From CAZSVP01 sp964637185 (GTDB lineage Bacteria > Patescibacteriota > Saccharimonadia > CAILAD01 > BJGX01), in NCBI GenBank assembly GCA_964637185.1, contig CAZWVB010000001.1, positions 1-64,000 of the forward strand: a stretch of DNA of 64,000 bases, given 5' to 3'. Shown here piece by piece: positions 53,940 to 62,567 of the stretch. The stretch's first letter is position 1; each line of letters begins with the position of its first letter. The translations under genes were made by a program, and so were the position numbers. The notes beneath the pieces are model-generated. The model saw nothing but the letters and a program-made list of their open reading frames with translations. It had not been told where the DNA came from and made no database searches.

Positions 53940-56372
53940 ATGGTTGCAACTAACAAGCTTAGACTGGCCCGTTTGGAAATAAGTGGCTTCAAATCTATCG
54001 CCGATCATATAACTGTGGATCTGCCAGCTGGCGTGATTGCAATAGTTGGCCCCAACGGTACTGGCAAAAGTAACATTGCCGAGGCCATCCGCTGGGTGTT
54101 TGGTGAACAAAAAGTCGCCAAACTCAGAGCAGCCTCTTCAGCTGATGTGATATATGCAGGCAGTAGCAAACGCGCTCGGGCCGGGATGGCCAGTGTCCAA
54201 CTAGTGTTTGATACTCCAGATGATCAACACGAGCTACGTGTAGGTCGCAAACTCTACCGCAACGGCGATAGCCAATATAGCCTAGGCGGACATAGTGTGC
54301 GATTGTCCACGTTACGCCAAACGTTGTCGGAGCACGGGCTGGCAGCTCAAAGCTATAGTGTGATCAACCAAGGTGCTGTTGAGCAACTCGTCACCGGTAG
54401 CAATCAGCAGTTGTTGGAATTGTTTGAAGAGGCCAGCGGTGTACGCTCGATTCAGATAGAAAAATCCGTATCGGAGGCGCAGTTGCGCAGTGCCCAAAAA
54501 CAACTGGATTCGGTCGCTCTGCGCATAGCTGAACTAACTCCAGCAGCACAACAGCTCACTGCCTATCAGCGTAGCATATCAAAGCGACAGGACTTGGAGT
54601 CCAAGCTAGCCGAGCTGCAAGAGCAGTATTATTTACAAGAGTCATCTAGACAACAACAGTCTCATGCAGATTTGAAAAAAGCTCGTACTGAGCTAGTGGC
54701 ACGACATAAGCAATTGTTGGCTAAGCAAGCCGAGCTAGTCCGGCATCAGCAGGCTAGTGGTGTCGGAACTAGTTCAGATGAATTGGATCGCCAAGCCAAA
54801 ACACTGGCAAAGCTACAAGAGTGTGAGCAAAAGCTGACTGAGCTAGAGCGGCGCCGCAGCCAGTTGCACGAACAAGCTTCTGGACTCAAGAGTCTTCAAT
54901 CTCAATTGCGTCAATCCGTGGCATTGTCTGGCAAACTACGGGATCAAATATCACAACAACAACAGAAAGTAACAGAGCTACACAACACTACTCTCGAGCA
55001 CAATCAGCTTTTGACCCAGCTCAGTGCAGAACTGTCACAGCTGAGAAAAGATCTAGGCAAGAGCCAGAAGAAAGAATATCTGCATCACGCGCTTGGTCTG
55101 CTTCGTATGGTGGAGACCAATCTTGACAAGCCCGAGCAAAAACATACTGTCGAGCTCGCCATGATACGCCTCAAACGCATGCTAAAATTTGCTATCGAAG
55201 ATAATGCCGCCGAGCTAGCTCTTCGTATTAGTGAGCTGCAGCAAGATATTGCCAAAGTCATGGCCAAACGCGAGGAGATCGTCGAAAAACACACTCATGA
55301 GACTATTGCACTTCGTTCGACAGAACTTGATTTGGCTTCTGTTAAACAGCAGATCACTGACAATCAAAAAAGCACACAAACTGCCCAAGCGGCTGCAGAG
55401 GAACTAACAAAGCTCGAATCAATCTTATCCAAAGAGCGATCGCGCTATCATAATCTCAAAACCAAACACGAAAAAGAGCAGGCAGAGAGGGAATCACGCG
55501 ATGATGCGTCTTCCAAGACTAAAGTGCAGGACTTTGTAGCGGATTTGCAAACAAATGCTGAGCAGCTGAGTCAGGCTCAAACCGAGCTAAGCCTGATTGA
55601 TCAGAAAACGGAGCAACTTCAAATCGAGCAGTCGGGGCTGGCAACAAAGCTAAAAGAGTGGTTTGGCGGTAAAAAGCCTGTTGGCAGTGTCGCTACCAAA
55701 TCAGTTGATCTAGACACTATCAACCGTTTGCAATCCCAGCTTGAGCTGTTGCAAGAAGATCTACCTGGCGACTTGTCGGATCTAGAGAGTCAGTATAGCG
55801 AGCTGCAATTCTTGGAATCCCAATCGTCCGACTTACACAACTCTATAGACCATCTGCAGACTATCCTGCGCAAGCTTGATCAAACCATCCGTCGGCAGTT
55901 TGTTGATAACGTTAAGAAGATCGGTAACAGGTTTGAGGTCAACTTCGTGGCGCTTTTTGGTGGTGGCAAGGCGGAAATAATTCTCAATCTCACTAATGAT
56001 GACGCGCGTATCGATATCAAAGCTTCGCCCCCTCGGAAATCATTGCGCAATTTGCAATCACTTTCAGGTGGTGAAAAGACCCTGACGGCTTTGGCTCTGC
56101 TGAGTGCCATAGTCAGCATCAACCCATCGCCAGTGTTGGTACTCGATGAGGTAGACGCGGCACTCGATGATACCAATAGCCAAGCTTTTGCTCGTCTGCT
56201 GCTTGAGATAGCCAAACGCTCCCAGATCATGATCATCACGCACAATCACGCCACTATGCAGTCGGCCAACATGTTACTGGGTATCACGCTATCTACAGAT
56301 GGCAGCTCCATGGTAATACCGATTACGCTCAATCAGGCCAGCCAATATGTGCATAGTCCGCCGCAGCATTGA
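53940..56372 (+). CDS. smc: Short SMC-like chromosome-segregation ATPase
   Basis: 810 aa, against about 1150-1200 for SMC. The N-terminal head has Walker A VGPNGTGKSNIAEAIRWVFG (about 37-56); the C-terminal head has the signature LSGGEKTLTALALL (about 708) and Walker B VLVLDEVDAAL (about 732). The middle is coiled coil. I do not see the Gly-rich SMC hinge; the centre (about 370-440) reads as further helix (LGLLRMVETNLDKPEQKH, MIRLKRMLKFAIEDN). TACAAT lies 6 bases before the ATG. Confidence 0.85.
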   Translation: MVATNKLRLARLEISGFKSIADHITVDLPAGVIAIVGPNGTGKSNIAEAIRWVFGEQKVAKLRAASSADVIYAGSSKRARAGMASVQLVFDTPDDQHELRVGRKLYRNGDSQYSLGGHSVRLSTLRQTLSEHGLAAQSYSVINQGAVEQLVTGSNQQLLELFEEASGVRSIQIEKSVSEAQLRSAQKQLDSVALRIAELTPAAQQLTAYQRSISKRQDLESKLAELQEQYYLQESSRQQQSHADLKKARTELVARHKQLLAKQAELVRHQQASGVGTSSDELDRQAKTLAKLQECEQKLTELERRRSQLHEQASGLKSLQSQLRQSVALSGKLRDQISQQQQKVTELHNTTLEHNQLLTQLSAELSQLRKDLGKSQKKEYLHHALGLLRMVETNLDKPEQKHTVELAMIRLKRMLKFAIEDNAAELALRISELQQDIAKVMAKREEIVEKHTHETIALRSTELDLASVKQQITDNQKSTQTAQAAAEELTKLESILSKERSRYHNLKTKHEKEQAERESRDDASSKTKVQDFVADLQTNAEQLSQAQTELSLIDQKTEQLQIEQSGLATKLKEWFGGKKPVGSVATKSVDLDTINRLQSQLELLQEDLPGDLSDLESQYSELQFLESQSSDLHNSIDHLQTILRKLDQTIRRQFVDNVKKIGNRFEVNFVALFGGGKAEIILNLTNDDARIDIKASPPRKSLRNLQSLSGGEKTLTALALLSAIVSINPSPVLVLDEVDAALDDTNSQAFARLLLEIAKRSQIMIITHNHATMQSANMLLGITLSTDGSSMVIPITLNQASQYVHSPPQH

Positions 56373-56469
56373 CACTTATCTGGTTTTCAGGTACAATTAA
56401 GCCCATTGTTTTAGAGCGTGTTTTACACTTAGCAATCTAAATCTGGACAAAAAGGAACCAAACCAACCT

Positions 56470-56961
56470 ATGGTAGTAATTCGTTTGGCCCGTGTTGGGC
56501 GCAAAAAATACCCAATATATCGTATAGTTGCAGCCGAAAAAGCTCGAGCTGTGACTAGTAAGTATTTGGCTATTTTGGGTACCTACAACCCTCACACCAA
56601 AGACATCGAGTTAAATAAGGAAGAGATCCAGAATTATCTAGATCATGGCGCTCAGGCTTCGGATAGAGTACTACGATTATTCAAAGCCAATGGTATCAAA
56701 TTGCCAAAGTGGGCTGTCATACATGACCGCAAAAAGGCACCGAAGAAAAAAGAAGGTGAAGAGTCTGCTCCTGCTGAAGCTAGTGCTGAGGCTGAGGTAG
56801 CTGCTGATGCCAGCGATACTGCCGAAGCCAAAGCCGAGCAGACCAAAGACACTGCCGGCACAGCCGAAGCTGTCGACAAGCAAAAACAGGATGTTGCTAC
56901 TGAAGAGAAGACGGCTGATGCAGCCCTAGAGACAGCCGAAGCCGAGTCCAAAGAAAAATAG
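56470..56961 (+). CDS. rpsP: Ribosomal protein bS16 with acidic tail
   Basis: 163 aa. Residues 1-85 are bS16 (MVVIRLARVGRKKYPIYRIV ... SDRVLRLFKANG). The remaining about 75 residues are a basic patch followed by an Ala/Glu/Asp-rich tail, a type of extension often seen in CPR ribosomal proteins. AAAAAGGAACC lies upstream as a weak ribosome binding site. Followed by the KH-domain gene and trmD, as in many bacteria. Confidence 0.92.
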   Translation: MVVIRLARVGRKKYPIYRIVAAEKARAVTSKYLAILGTYNPHTKDIELNKEEIQNYLDHGAQASDRVLRLFKANGIKLPKWAVIHDRKKAPKKKEGEESAPAEASAEAEVAADASDTAEAKAEQTKDTAGTAEAVDKQKQDVATEEKTADAALETAEAESKEK

Positions 56962-57040
56962 TAGGGTTGCCAAAGCCTGTTCAAATAGACACGCATTGGT
57001 TACAATACACCTGTAACCGTCGCTAAGATCAGGAGGAATT

Positions 57041-57451
57041 ATGGCAGATATAGATCAAGATTTTCTGGAATTTGTAGTAAAAGCACTGGTTGATGATCCT
57101 GGCCAAGTAGACATCAAACGCAGCGTCGATGAAAGAGGAGTACTGCTGGAGCTTACAGTGGCACCAGATGATATGGGCAAAGTAATTGGCAAAGCAGGCA
57201 GTACCGCCAAAGCCATACGAACTCTACTGCGCGTATTGGGTGCCAAGAACGATGCTAGGTTCAATCTAAAAATAATTGAGCCAGAGGGTACGGAGCACAA
57301 GCAGAGTAACAGCGAGATTCACGACACACCTGCTGAGGATATACCAGCAGAACAGACTGATCAAGCTGATGTTGCTCCGGAAGAGGACAAGGCTGAGGAC
57401 ATTAAGGCTAAGGCTCGAGAAGGGCTCGAGGACCTCGACCTCGACGTCTAG
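57041..57451 (+). CDS. khpA: KH-domain RNA-binding protein (KhpA-like)
   Basis: 136 aa. The KH fold with its RNA-binding loop GKVIGKAG (about 46-53) spans residues 1-80 and matches KhpA/YlqC, encoded between rpsP and trmD in many bacteria. The C-terminal about 50 residues are acidic and unstructured. AGGAGGAATT precedes the ATG. Confidence 0.85.
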   Translation: MADIDQDFLEFVVKALVDDPGQVDIKRSVDERGVLLELTVAPDDMGKVIGKAGSTAKAIRTLLRVLGAKNDARFNLKIIEPEGTEHKQSNSEIHDTPAEDIPAEQTDQADVAPEEDKAEDIKAKAREGLEDLDLDV

Positions 57452-57487
57452 TCGGTACACCATTACACCCAACTGCTGCGTCAAAAT

Positions 57488-57539
57488 CAAAGATTACAAA
57501 CTCTCCCGTAGGGCACTACGAACCTAGCTTGTAACTTTG
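57488..57539 (+). other. Nested hairpin between khpA and trmD
   Basis: CAAAGATTACAA (57488-57499) pairs with TTGTAACTTTG (57529-57539), enclosing CGTAG/CTACG (57507-57511 with 57516-57520). No T-run. It may end the rpsP-khpA transcript, since trmD has its own TATAAT at 57585-57590. Confidence 0.4.
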
Positions 57540-57603
57540 TCTTTCCTCGCATTTAATCCGCACTGATAGTGCCTTGTAGTTTGCTATAATTGATCTTAAA
57601 TTG

Positions 57604-58278
57604 ATGAAGATATACATTGTTACATTATTCCCAGAGATGTTTGAGCCGGTGCTCAATACTTCGATGTTGTGGAAAGCTCAGGACAAAAAACTGGTGGAGT
57701 TTGTTCTGATCAATCTGCGTGATTTTGGTATTGGTCCACGCAATCAAGTCGATGACACGCCATATGGTGGCGGGGCCGGCATGGTACTGAAGCCCGAGCC
57801 AGTATTTGCAGCAGTCGAATCGGCCAAGGCAGGTTCTTCTGAAGCCAAAGTAATTATGATGACACCACGTGGCAAGGTATATGATCAACACGATGCCAAA
57901 AAACTTTCCAAATCCAGTGATTTGATATTGTTGTGCGGACATTACGAAGGATTTGATGAGCGGATCATGTCTATTGTAGATCAAGAGATATCGATTGGGG
58001 ATTTTATTCTTACCGGTGGCGAGCTACCTGCGATGGTAGTGGTTGATAGCGTCGTGCGCCTGATACCTGGTGTATTAGGCGATCTAGCGAGTCCGCAAGA
58101 GGAGTCATTTAGCCAAGGTTTGCTCGAGTATCCGCAATATACTAGACCAAAGGAGTTTCAGGGTATGACAGTACCAGAAGAAATTCTAGGTGGTAATCAC
58201 GCTAAGATCGCTGGTTGGCGCAAAGAAAAGTCTGTCGAAAAAACCCAACAAAATCGTCCTGATTTGTTAGAGTTCTAA
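57604..58278 (+). CDS. trmD: tRNA (guanine-37-N1)-methyltransferase TrmD
   Basis: 224 aa from the ATG at 57604. SPOUT-class methyltransferase: IVTLFPEMFEPVL at the start, GGGAGMVLKPEP, LLCGHYEGFDERI, and the trefoil-knot SAM site IGDFILTGGELPAMVVVDSV. It makes m1G37 in tRNAs, preventing frameshifts. The start is set by the TrmD N-terminus. Confidence 0.95.
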   Translation: MKIYIVTLFPEMFEPVLNTSMLWKAQDKKLVEFVLINLRDFGIGPRNQVDDTPYGGGAGMVLKPEPVFAAVESAKAGSSEAKVIMMTPRGKVYDQHDAKKLSKSSDLILLCGHYEGFDERIMSIVDQEISIGDFILTGGELPAMVVVDSVVRLIPGVLGDLASPQEESFSQGLLEYPQYTRPKEFQGMTVPEEILGGNHAKIAGWRKEKSVEKTQQNRPDLLEF

Positions 58279-58280
58279 AC

Positions 58281-58796
58281 ATGACTGTTTTGTGGTTTGT
58301 GTCTGCAATATTAGCTGGCCCGGTTGTGGTTGAAGTTACTGGTTATTTTTGGCATCGTTGGGCCGAGCACAACGCTGTTTTTGGCAAGCATATACAAAGC
58401 TATCATATTCGTCATCACGAACACGACTATCCTGTAGAGAAGCTGCGTCCAGCCGGACAAAACAAGTATCGTAGCGCGCGAAGCTGGGGCTGGTATGTAT
58501 TGACGGTTTTCTTGGTCTTATCAACTTTTCTGTTAGTGCCGCGCCCCTATAATTTTGTTATGATACTTAGCGGATTGGTATATGCCAAGCTTGTGATTAG
58601 CTATATACATACGCGCTTTCATGTGCGACAGCATTGGTTGGTACGCACCAAGTTTTTCCAGCGCATTCAAAAGCTGCATGATATTCATCATTATGGACCG
58701 TACAATTACGGTATACTGTTTTATTTCATGGATCGTATCTTTGGTACCTACCGCTCGACTTTCCCCAAAGCCAAACAAAACAATTTCAGCTCATAG
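58281..58796 (+). CDS. Fatty acid hydroxylase/sterol desaturase-like membrane protein
   Basis: 171 aa, two to three bases after trmD. Histidine clusters of the di-iron hydroxylase superfamily are present: HRWAEH, HIRHHEHD, HTRFHVRQHW and HDIHHYGPYNYG, with the closing FMDRIFGTYR. Three to four membrane helices are predicted between them. Its substrate (lipid, carotenoid or other) is unknown. Small size, but all His boxes seem complete. Confidence 0.8.
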   Translation: MTVLWFVSAILAGPVVVEVTGYFWHRWAEHNAVFGKHIQSYHIRHHEHDYPVEKLRPAGQNKYRSARSWGWYVLTVFLVLSTFLLVPRPYNFVMILSGLVYAKLVISYIHTRFHVRQHWLVRTKFFQRIQKLHDIHHYGPYNYGILFYFMDRIFGTYRSTFPKAKQNNFSS

Positions 58797-58897
58797 TACT
58801 CGTGCTTAACTAGTCTGCATCTGGTAAAATGCTTTGGACCATTCTGGGAACTTGCCCGGATGGGCTCGTTCGTTTACTCAAAGAAAAGAGAACAATC

Positions 58898-60400
58898 ATG
58901 AAAGCACTGCTTTCGGTCTATGACAAGACCGGCGTTGTCGAGCTGGCTGCCAAGCTGCATGAGTTGGGCGTCGAGCTGCTCAGCAGCGGTGGTACCGCCA
59001 AGGCGATCGCCGCCGCCAACCTCCCCGTCACCGATGTGGCCGAGCTCACTGGCCTGCCGGCCATGCTCGGTCACCGCGTGGTGACGCTGCACCCCAAGGT
59101 GCATGGTGGCATCCTGGCTGATCGCTCCGACCCGGAGCACCTGGCCGACATGGAGCGCTACGGCATCGAGGGCATCGACATCGTGGTTGTCAACCTCTAC
59201 CCGTTCAGCTCCGATCCGTCGATCGAGCTGATCGACATCGGTGGGCCGGCGATGGTGCGCGCGAGCGCCAAGAACCACGCCCACGTGGCCGTGGTGGTGG
59301 ATCCGGCCGACTACGACGACGTGCTGAGCGAGATCGCTCTGAGCGGTGTCGTATCTGCTACGACGCGGCGGCGGCTGGCGCGCAAGGCCTTCGCCACCAC
59401 GGCGACCTACGACTCGCAGATCGTGCAGTGGCTCGACGGTGACGAGCTGTTGCCTCCGACCATCCACCTGGCGCTCGAGCGCGCCGAGCCGGAGCTGCGC
59501 TACGGCGAGAACCCGCACCAGCAGGGTGCTCGCTATCGAGAGATCGGCCGGCCCACCTGGATGGACGGCATGGAGCAGGTGGCCGGCGCGATGGCGCCGG
59601 GCTATCTCAACCTCTATGACATGGATGCTGCCTGGGTGTTGGCTCATGACAACGAGGGCCTAGCTGGTGTGGCGATCATCAAGCACGCCAACCCGTGCGG
59701 GTATGCGCTACACGACGATTTGGCGGTTGCCTACAGCGCTGCCTTCGCCTGCGATGAGCGTTCGGCCTTCGGTGGCATCGTGGCTCTCAACCGTCCGGTC
59801 GACTTGACCACGGCCGAGGCCATGGTGGCAGCAGCACAGGCCGATGTGATCATCGCGCCCGACTACGAGCCCGGCGTGCTGGACATGTTGATGGGCAAGC
59901 GCAAGAACACTCGTGTGTTCAAGGCGCCACCGCCCGCTGACAAGTTGCGTGACTTTCGCCGGATCAACGGTGGCTGGCTGGTGCAGCAGCCACACTACTT
60001 CGGCAGCGTTCGGGCTGACTGGAGGGTGGTGACGGAGCGGCAGCCGACTGAGGCCGAGTGGGCCGATGCCGAGCTGGCCTTCAGGCTCGGGGCCTACGTC
60101 AAGTCCAACTCCATCGTGCTGGTGCGCGGTGGAGTGGCTTGGGGCATCGGTGCCGGCCAGCAGAACCGTGTCGAGAGCGTCGAGATCGCTCGAGACAAGG
60201 CAGCTGGCCGCGCTGAAGGTGGAGCACTGGGCAGCGATGCTTTCTTTCCGTTCCCCGACGGCATCGACGCCGCTGCCGACTGTGGCGTGGCTGTGATCAT
60301 CCAGCCCGGTGGCGCACAGCGTGATGAAGACAACATCGCGCGGGCCAACGAGCTCGGTGTCGCCATGGTGTTCACCGGCGAACGCCACTTCTTCCACTAG
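58898..60400 (+). CDS. purH: Bifunctional IMP cyclohydrolase/AICAR transformylase PurH
   Basis: 500 aa from the ATG at 58898 (MKALLSVYDKTGVVELAAKL). The N-terminal MGS-like cyclohydrolase domain has LLSSGGTAKAI and VVVNLYPF. The C-terminal AICAR formyltransferase has ENPHQQGA, KHANPCGYAL, DERSAFGGIVALN, KSNSIVLVR, GIGAGQQNRV and the ending VFTGERHFFH. PurH makes the last two steps to IMP. The gene is clearly GC-richer than its neighbours, and no other purine gene is in the window, so it looks horizontally acquired. Confidence 0.92.
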   Translation: MKALLSVYDKTGVVELAAKLHELGVELLSSGGTAKAIAAANLPVTDVAELTGLPAMLGHRVVTLHPKVHGGILADRSDPEHLADMERYGIEGIDIVVVNLYPFSSDPSIELIDIGGPAMVRASAKNHAHVAVVVDPADYDDVLSEIALSGVVSATTRRRLARKAFATTATYDSQIVQWLDGDELLPPTIHLALERAEPELRYGENPHQQGARYREIGRPTWMDGMEQVAGAMAPGYLNLYDMDAAWVLAHDNEGLAGVAIIKHANPCGYALHDDLAVAYSAAFACDERSAFGGIVALNRPVDLTTAEAMVAAAQADVIIAPDYEPGVLDMLMGKRKNTRVFKAPPPADKLRDFRRINGGWLVQQPHYFGSVRADWRVVTERQPTEAEWADAELAFRLGAYVKSNSIVLVRGGVAWGIGAGQQNRVESVEIARDKAAGRAEGGALGSDAFFPFPDGIDAAADCGVAVIIQPGGAQRDEDNIARANELGVAMVFTGERHFFH

Positions 60401-60403
60401 GCC

Positions 60404-60613
60404 ATGGCCGAGCTGCAGTTTCGTTGCTTGGACTGCAACAGTACGGATCGATTCGAAGTCGTTCGTAGGCTCAAGACGCGTCGCTACTATCATCTCACCC
60501 TGGGCGGTGAGCAGATAGCAGAGGATGATGTCGAAGTGCTGGAGGATGAAATCGAGTCAGTGCGCTGTCTGTGGTGTGATCCAGGCACCAACGTCGAGGC
60601 TATCGACAACTGA
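60404..60613 (+). CDS. 69-aa zinc-ribbon-like protein
   Basis: It starts 4 bases after purH. CLDC near the N-terminus and CLWC near the C-terminus could form one zinc site. Acidic in the middle. GC-rich like purH; probably acquired with it. Unknown function. Confidence 0.62.
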   Translation: MAELQFRCLDCNSTDRFEVVRRLKTRRYYHLTLGGEQIAEDDVEVLEDEIESVRCLWCDPGTNVEAIDN

Positions 60614-60632
60614 GATATACAACGAACGAGAC

Positions 60633-60658
60633 GGCCCCTTCCGCAATTGGAAGGGGCC
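60633..60658 (+). terminator. Perfect hairpin after the purH pair
   Basis: GGCCCCTTCC, loop GCAATT, GGAAGGGGCC (60633-60658). No T-run. Confidence 0.55.
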
Positions 60659-60719
60659 GAACTCGTACTTATACATTTACTCGATCCAAACATTCAATTG
60701 GCTTAAATACTTGGGCCGA

Positions 60720-60755
60720 GGCGGCTCGCAGAGTACGAGTACTCCGCGAGCCGCC
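60720..60755 (-). terminator. Long hairpin at the end of the 60779-61177 gene
   Basis: GGCGGCTCGC (60720-60729) pairs with GCGAGCCGCC (60746-60755), and the inner GAGTA and TACTC segments continue the stem. Confidence 0.6.
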
Positions 60756-60778
60756 AGGTGCTGGGATGGTGGTGATCG

Positions 60779-61177
60779 TCAGACCGAGTCGACCTCGACG
60801 TAGAGGGCGCACCAGACGATCTCGGTGCCCTCGCGTCCGTGCCGGAAGCTCAGCTCGTTGCCCTCGAGCAGGCCACGGTTGAGCATGGCGAAGGTCGACC
60901 CGGGCAGCGGCGTGGCGTCGTCGGTCATGATCGCGTCGAGGATCCTGTGGCGCTTGGCCATGTCGTTGCGCGAGAGGATGTAGGTCTCGCCCTTGCGGTG
61001 GGCGTTGCGGGCGCGCTCGAGCATGCGGATGACGCTCTCGGCTCGCTCGGGGCTGCAGCTGATCCCCGCCTGGTGCGCCGTCGTCATGACGGAGGCGACC
61101 ATCTCTTGGCGCGTCGGATCGATCGGCTGAGCATCCTGCGGCAGGATGTTTCTCCTCAAGGTTCTGGCGATACCCAT
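60779..61177 (-). CDS. Small orphan protein of unknown function
   Basis: 132 aa, not recognised. Helical N-terminal half (RQEMVASVMTTAHQAGISCS, ERAESVIRMLERARNAHRKG), beta-like C-terminal half ending EIVWCALYVEVDSV. Soluble. GC-rich, with a GGGGG ribosome binding site upstream and a long hairpin downstream. Convergent to the purH island. Confidence 0.6.
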   Translation of the reverse strand: MGIARTLRRNILPQDAQPIDPTRQEMVASVMTTAHQAGISCSPERAESVIRMLERARNAHRKGETYILSRNDMAKRHRILDAIMTDDATPLPGSTFAMLNRGLLEGNELSFRHGREGTEIVWCALYVEVDSV

Positions 61178-61311
61178 CAGGGCCCCCTTTGGTATGGCGG
61201 TCTCGTATAGACCACTTGGTAGATAATATAGTCTCTCACTAGCCTACCGTCAACTGGAAAAATACATCCAAATAGGCTACAATATGCGACATCTTTGCGC
61301 TCAGTTTTGCA

Positions 61312-61411
61312 NNNNNNNNNNNNNNNNNNNNNNNNNNNNNNNNNNNNNNNNNNNNNNNNNNNNNNNNNNNNNNNNNNNNNNNNNNNNNNNNNNNNNNNNN
61401 NNNNNNNNNNN
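61312..61411. other. Assembly gap (100 N)
   Basis: Exactly 100 Ns, a standard scaffold-gap size, just upstream of tRNA-Gln. The sequences on the two sides are joined by scaffolding only; real length and content are unknown. The 5' side (61212-61311) holds no recognisable gene. Confidence 0.97.
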
Positions 61412-61434
61412 GTTTGATAGCACAATAACAACAA

Positions 61435-61509
61435 TGGGATGTGGCCAAGTGGTAAGGCGCCTGACTCTGGATCAGGAGATCGAAGGTTCGAATCCTTCCA
61501 TCCCAGCCA
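61435..61509 (+). tRNA. tRNA-Gln (CTG)
   Basis: Acceptor TGGGATG pairs with CATCCCA, followed by G and encoded CCA (61507-61509). Anticodon stem CCTGA/TCAGG with loop CTCTGGA gives anticodon CTG. It starts with U1-A72, as is usual for tRNA-Gln. Confidence 0.93.
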
Positions 61510-61648
61510 ATTTTTGCAAAACCAACAGGCTTGTTATAATACTATTGTTATTAAGCCCATCAATCAAAGGTAGCCGTGACTCCACGGAACAACTGCCAAG
61601 ATGGCCAACACTATAGAGGCTCACATCAACTAAATGAAGGGGTCAACT

Positions 61649-61810
61649 ATGGCGAAAATGACACCGCAAGAGCAGATCGACTGGTATGAGCGATCCAAAA
61701 AACATTGGCGCTCATGGGGCTCGTGGTTTAGCTGGGGATCTCCAGTGGGGCTGAGTATCTTTTTACTTAGCTTGGCCGTATGCGTCTGGATATTGTCGAA
61801 GGCTTTCTAG
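61649..61810 (+). CDS. 53-aa single-pass membrane protein
   Basis: ATG at 61649 with GAAGGGG upstream. The N-terminal half is polar and Trp-rich (WYERSKKHWRSWGSWFSWG), followed by one membrane helix (about 33-52, VGLSIFLLSLAVCVWILSKA). Unknown function. A terminator follows. Confidence 0.6.
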   Translation: MAKMTPQEQIDWYERSKKHWRSWGSWFSWGSPVGLSIFLLSLAVCVWILSKAF

Positions 61811-61823
61811 CCAGCACCAGCCA

Positions 61824-61852
61824 ACGAGGCGTTCATAGGGCGCCTCGTTTTG
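61824..61852 (+). terminator. Rho-independent terminator
   Basis: ACGAGGCG (61824-61831) pairs with CGCCTCGT (61841-61848), followed by TTT. Confidence 0.7.
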
Positions 61853-61875
61853 GTATGATACAAAAGCTACTAGTC

Positions 61876-62397
61876 TCAATCCTTTTTGTGCTTTGGCTTT
61901 TCGTGATAGCCGCTTAGCAGCTCGGCACATTCGTCCTCCAATATCCCACCAACCACTTGCATATCAGTGGCCTCACGCAAGTTCATATTGGAAGACTCTG
62001 ATTCGTCGCCTTCGGAATTCTTGGTGTCAAAAAGCGTGGAGTCAACATCTCGGCGGTAAGCACCAAAATACACGTATGGGATTTTGGCCCAGGCAGCTGC
62101 ACTCAGACACATCTGACACGGTTCTAGAGTGCTAAAAAGACTATAGCCAAAAAGATCTTCGGAATCGATCTTTTGGCAGGCAGCACGAATGGCATTGACC
62201 TCGGCGTGGGCTGTCGGGTCTTTGGTAACTCCGACCAGACTACCTTGGCAGGCTATTATCTGACGAGTACTGTTGTCTACTATCACAGCTCCAATCGCCA
62301 CGCCGCCATCTTGCGCCGTGGATTTGGCAACCTCAATAGCTTTGGACATGTATTCTCGCTGGTTTGTATCGTCAAACATACTTCCAATACTACACAT
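61876..62397 (-). CDS. Guanine deaminase-like nucleoside/base deaminase
   Basis: 173 aa. Zinc-dependent deaminase fold: HAEVNAIRAAC (H64, catalytic E66) and EPCQMCLSAAAW (C94, C97). The pattern LFGYSLFSTLEPCQMCLSA with AKIPYVYFGAY is like bacterial GuaD guanine deaminase rather than TadA. It would convert guanine to xanthine in purine salvage. Two starts are possible (62397 or 62379). Confidence 0.75.
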   Translation of the reverse strand: MCSIGSMFDDTNQREYMSKAIEVAKSTAQDGGVAIGAVIVDNSTRQIIACQGSLVGVTKDPTAHAEVNAIRAACQKIDSEDLFGYSLFSTLEPCQMCLSAAAWAKIPYVYFGAYRRDVDSTLFDTKNSEGDESESSNMNLREATDMQVVGGILEDECAELLSGYHEKPKHKKD

Positions 62398-62451
62398 TGG
62401 GCCGTGGTATTGCTACTACTTGGTACAAAACACCAGAAGTGTTATACATGA

Positions 62452-62480
62452 TTGACAAACATATACAATAGTGTTATTAT
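62452..62480 (+). promoter_or_regulatory. Promoter of the DEAD-box helicase gene
   Basis: TTGACA (62452-62457), a 17-bp spacer, TATTAT (62475-62480), followed by a long 5' leader of about 80 bases, as is common for cold-inducible helicase genes. It is one of the best promoter matches in the window. Confidence 0.7.
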
Positions 62481-62567
62481 CATGATACTAATTTTAGGAT
62501 GAATACCGAGTAAATCCACGGATCTCGAGCTTCATCACTGGATTTACAATTAATCACAAAGGTATTT

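Noticed and set aside
61177..61434. Open frames running through the N gap
   Set aside because: Their length depends on unknown bases; nothing can be supported.
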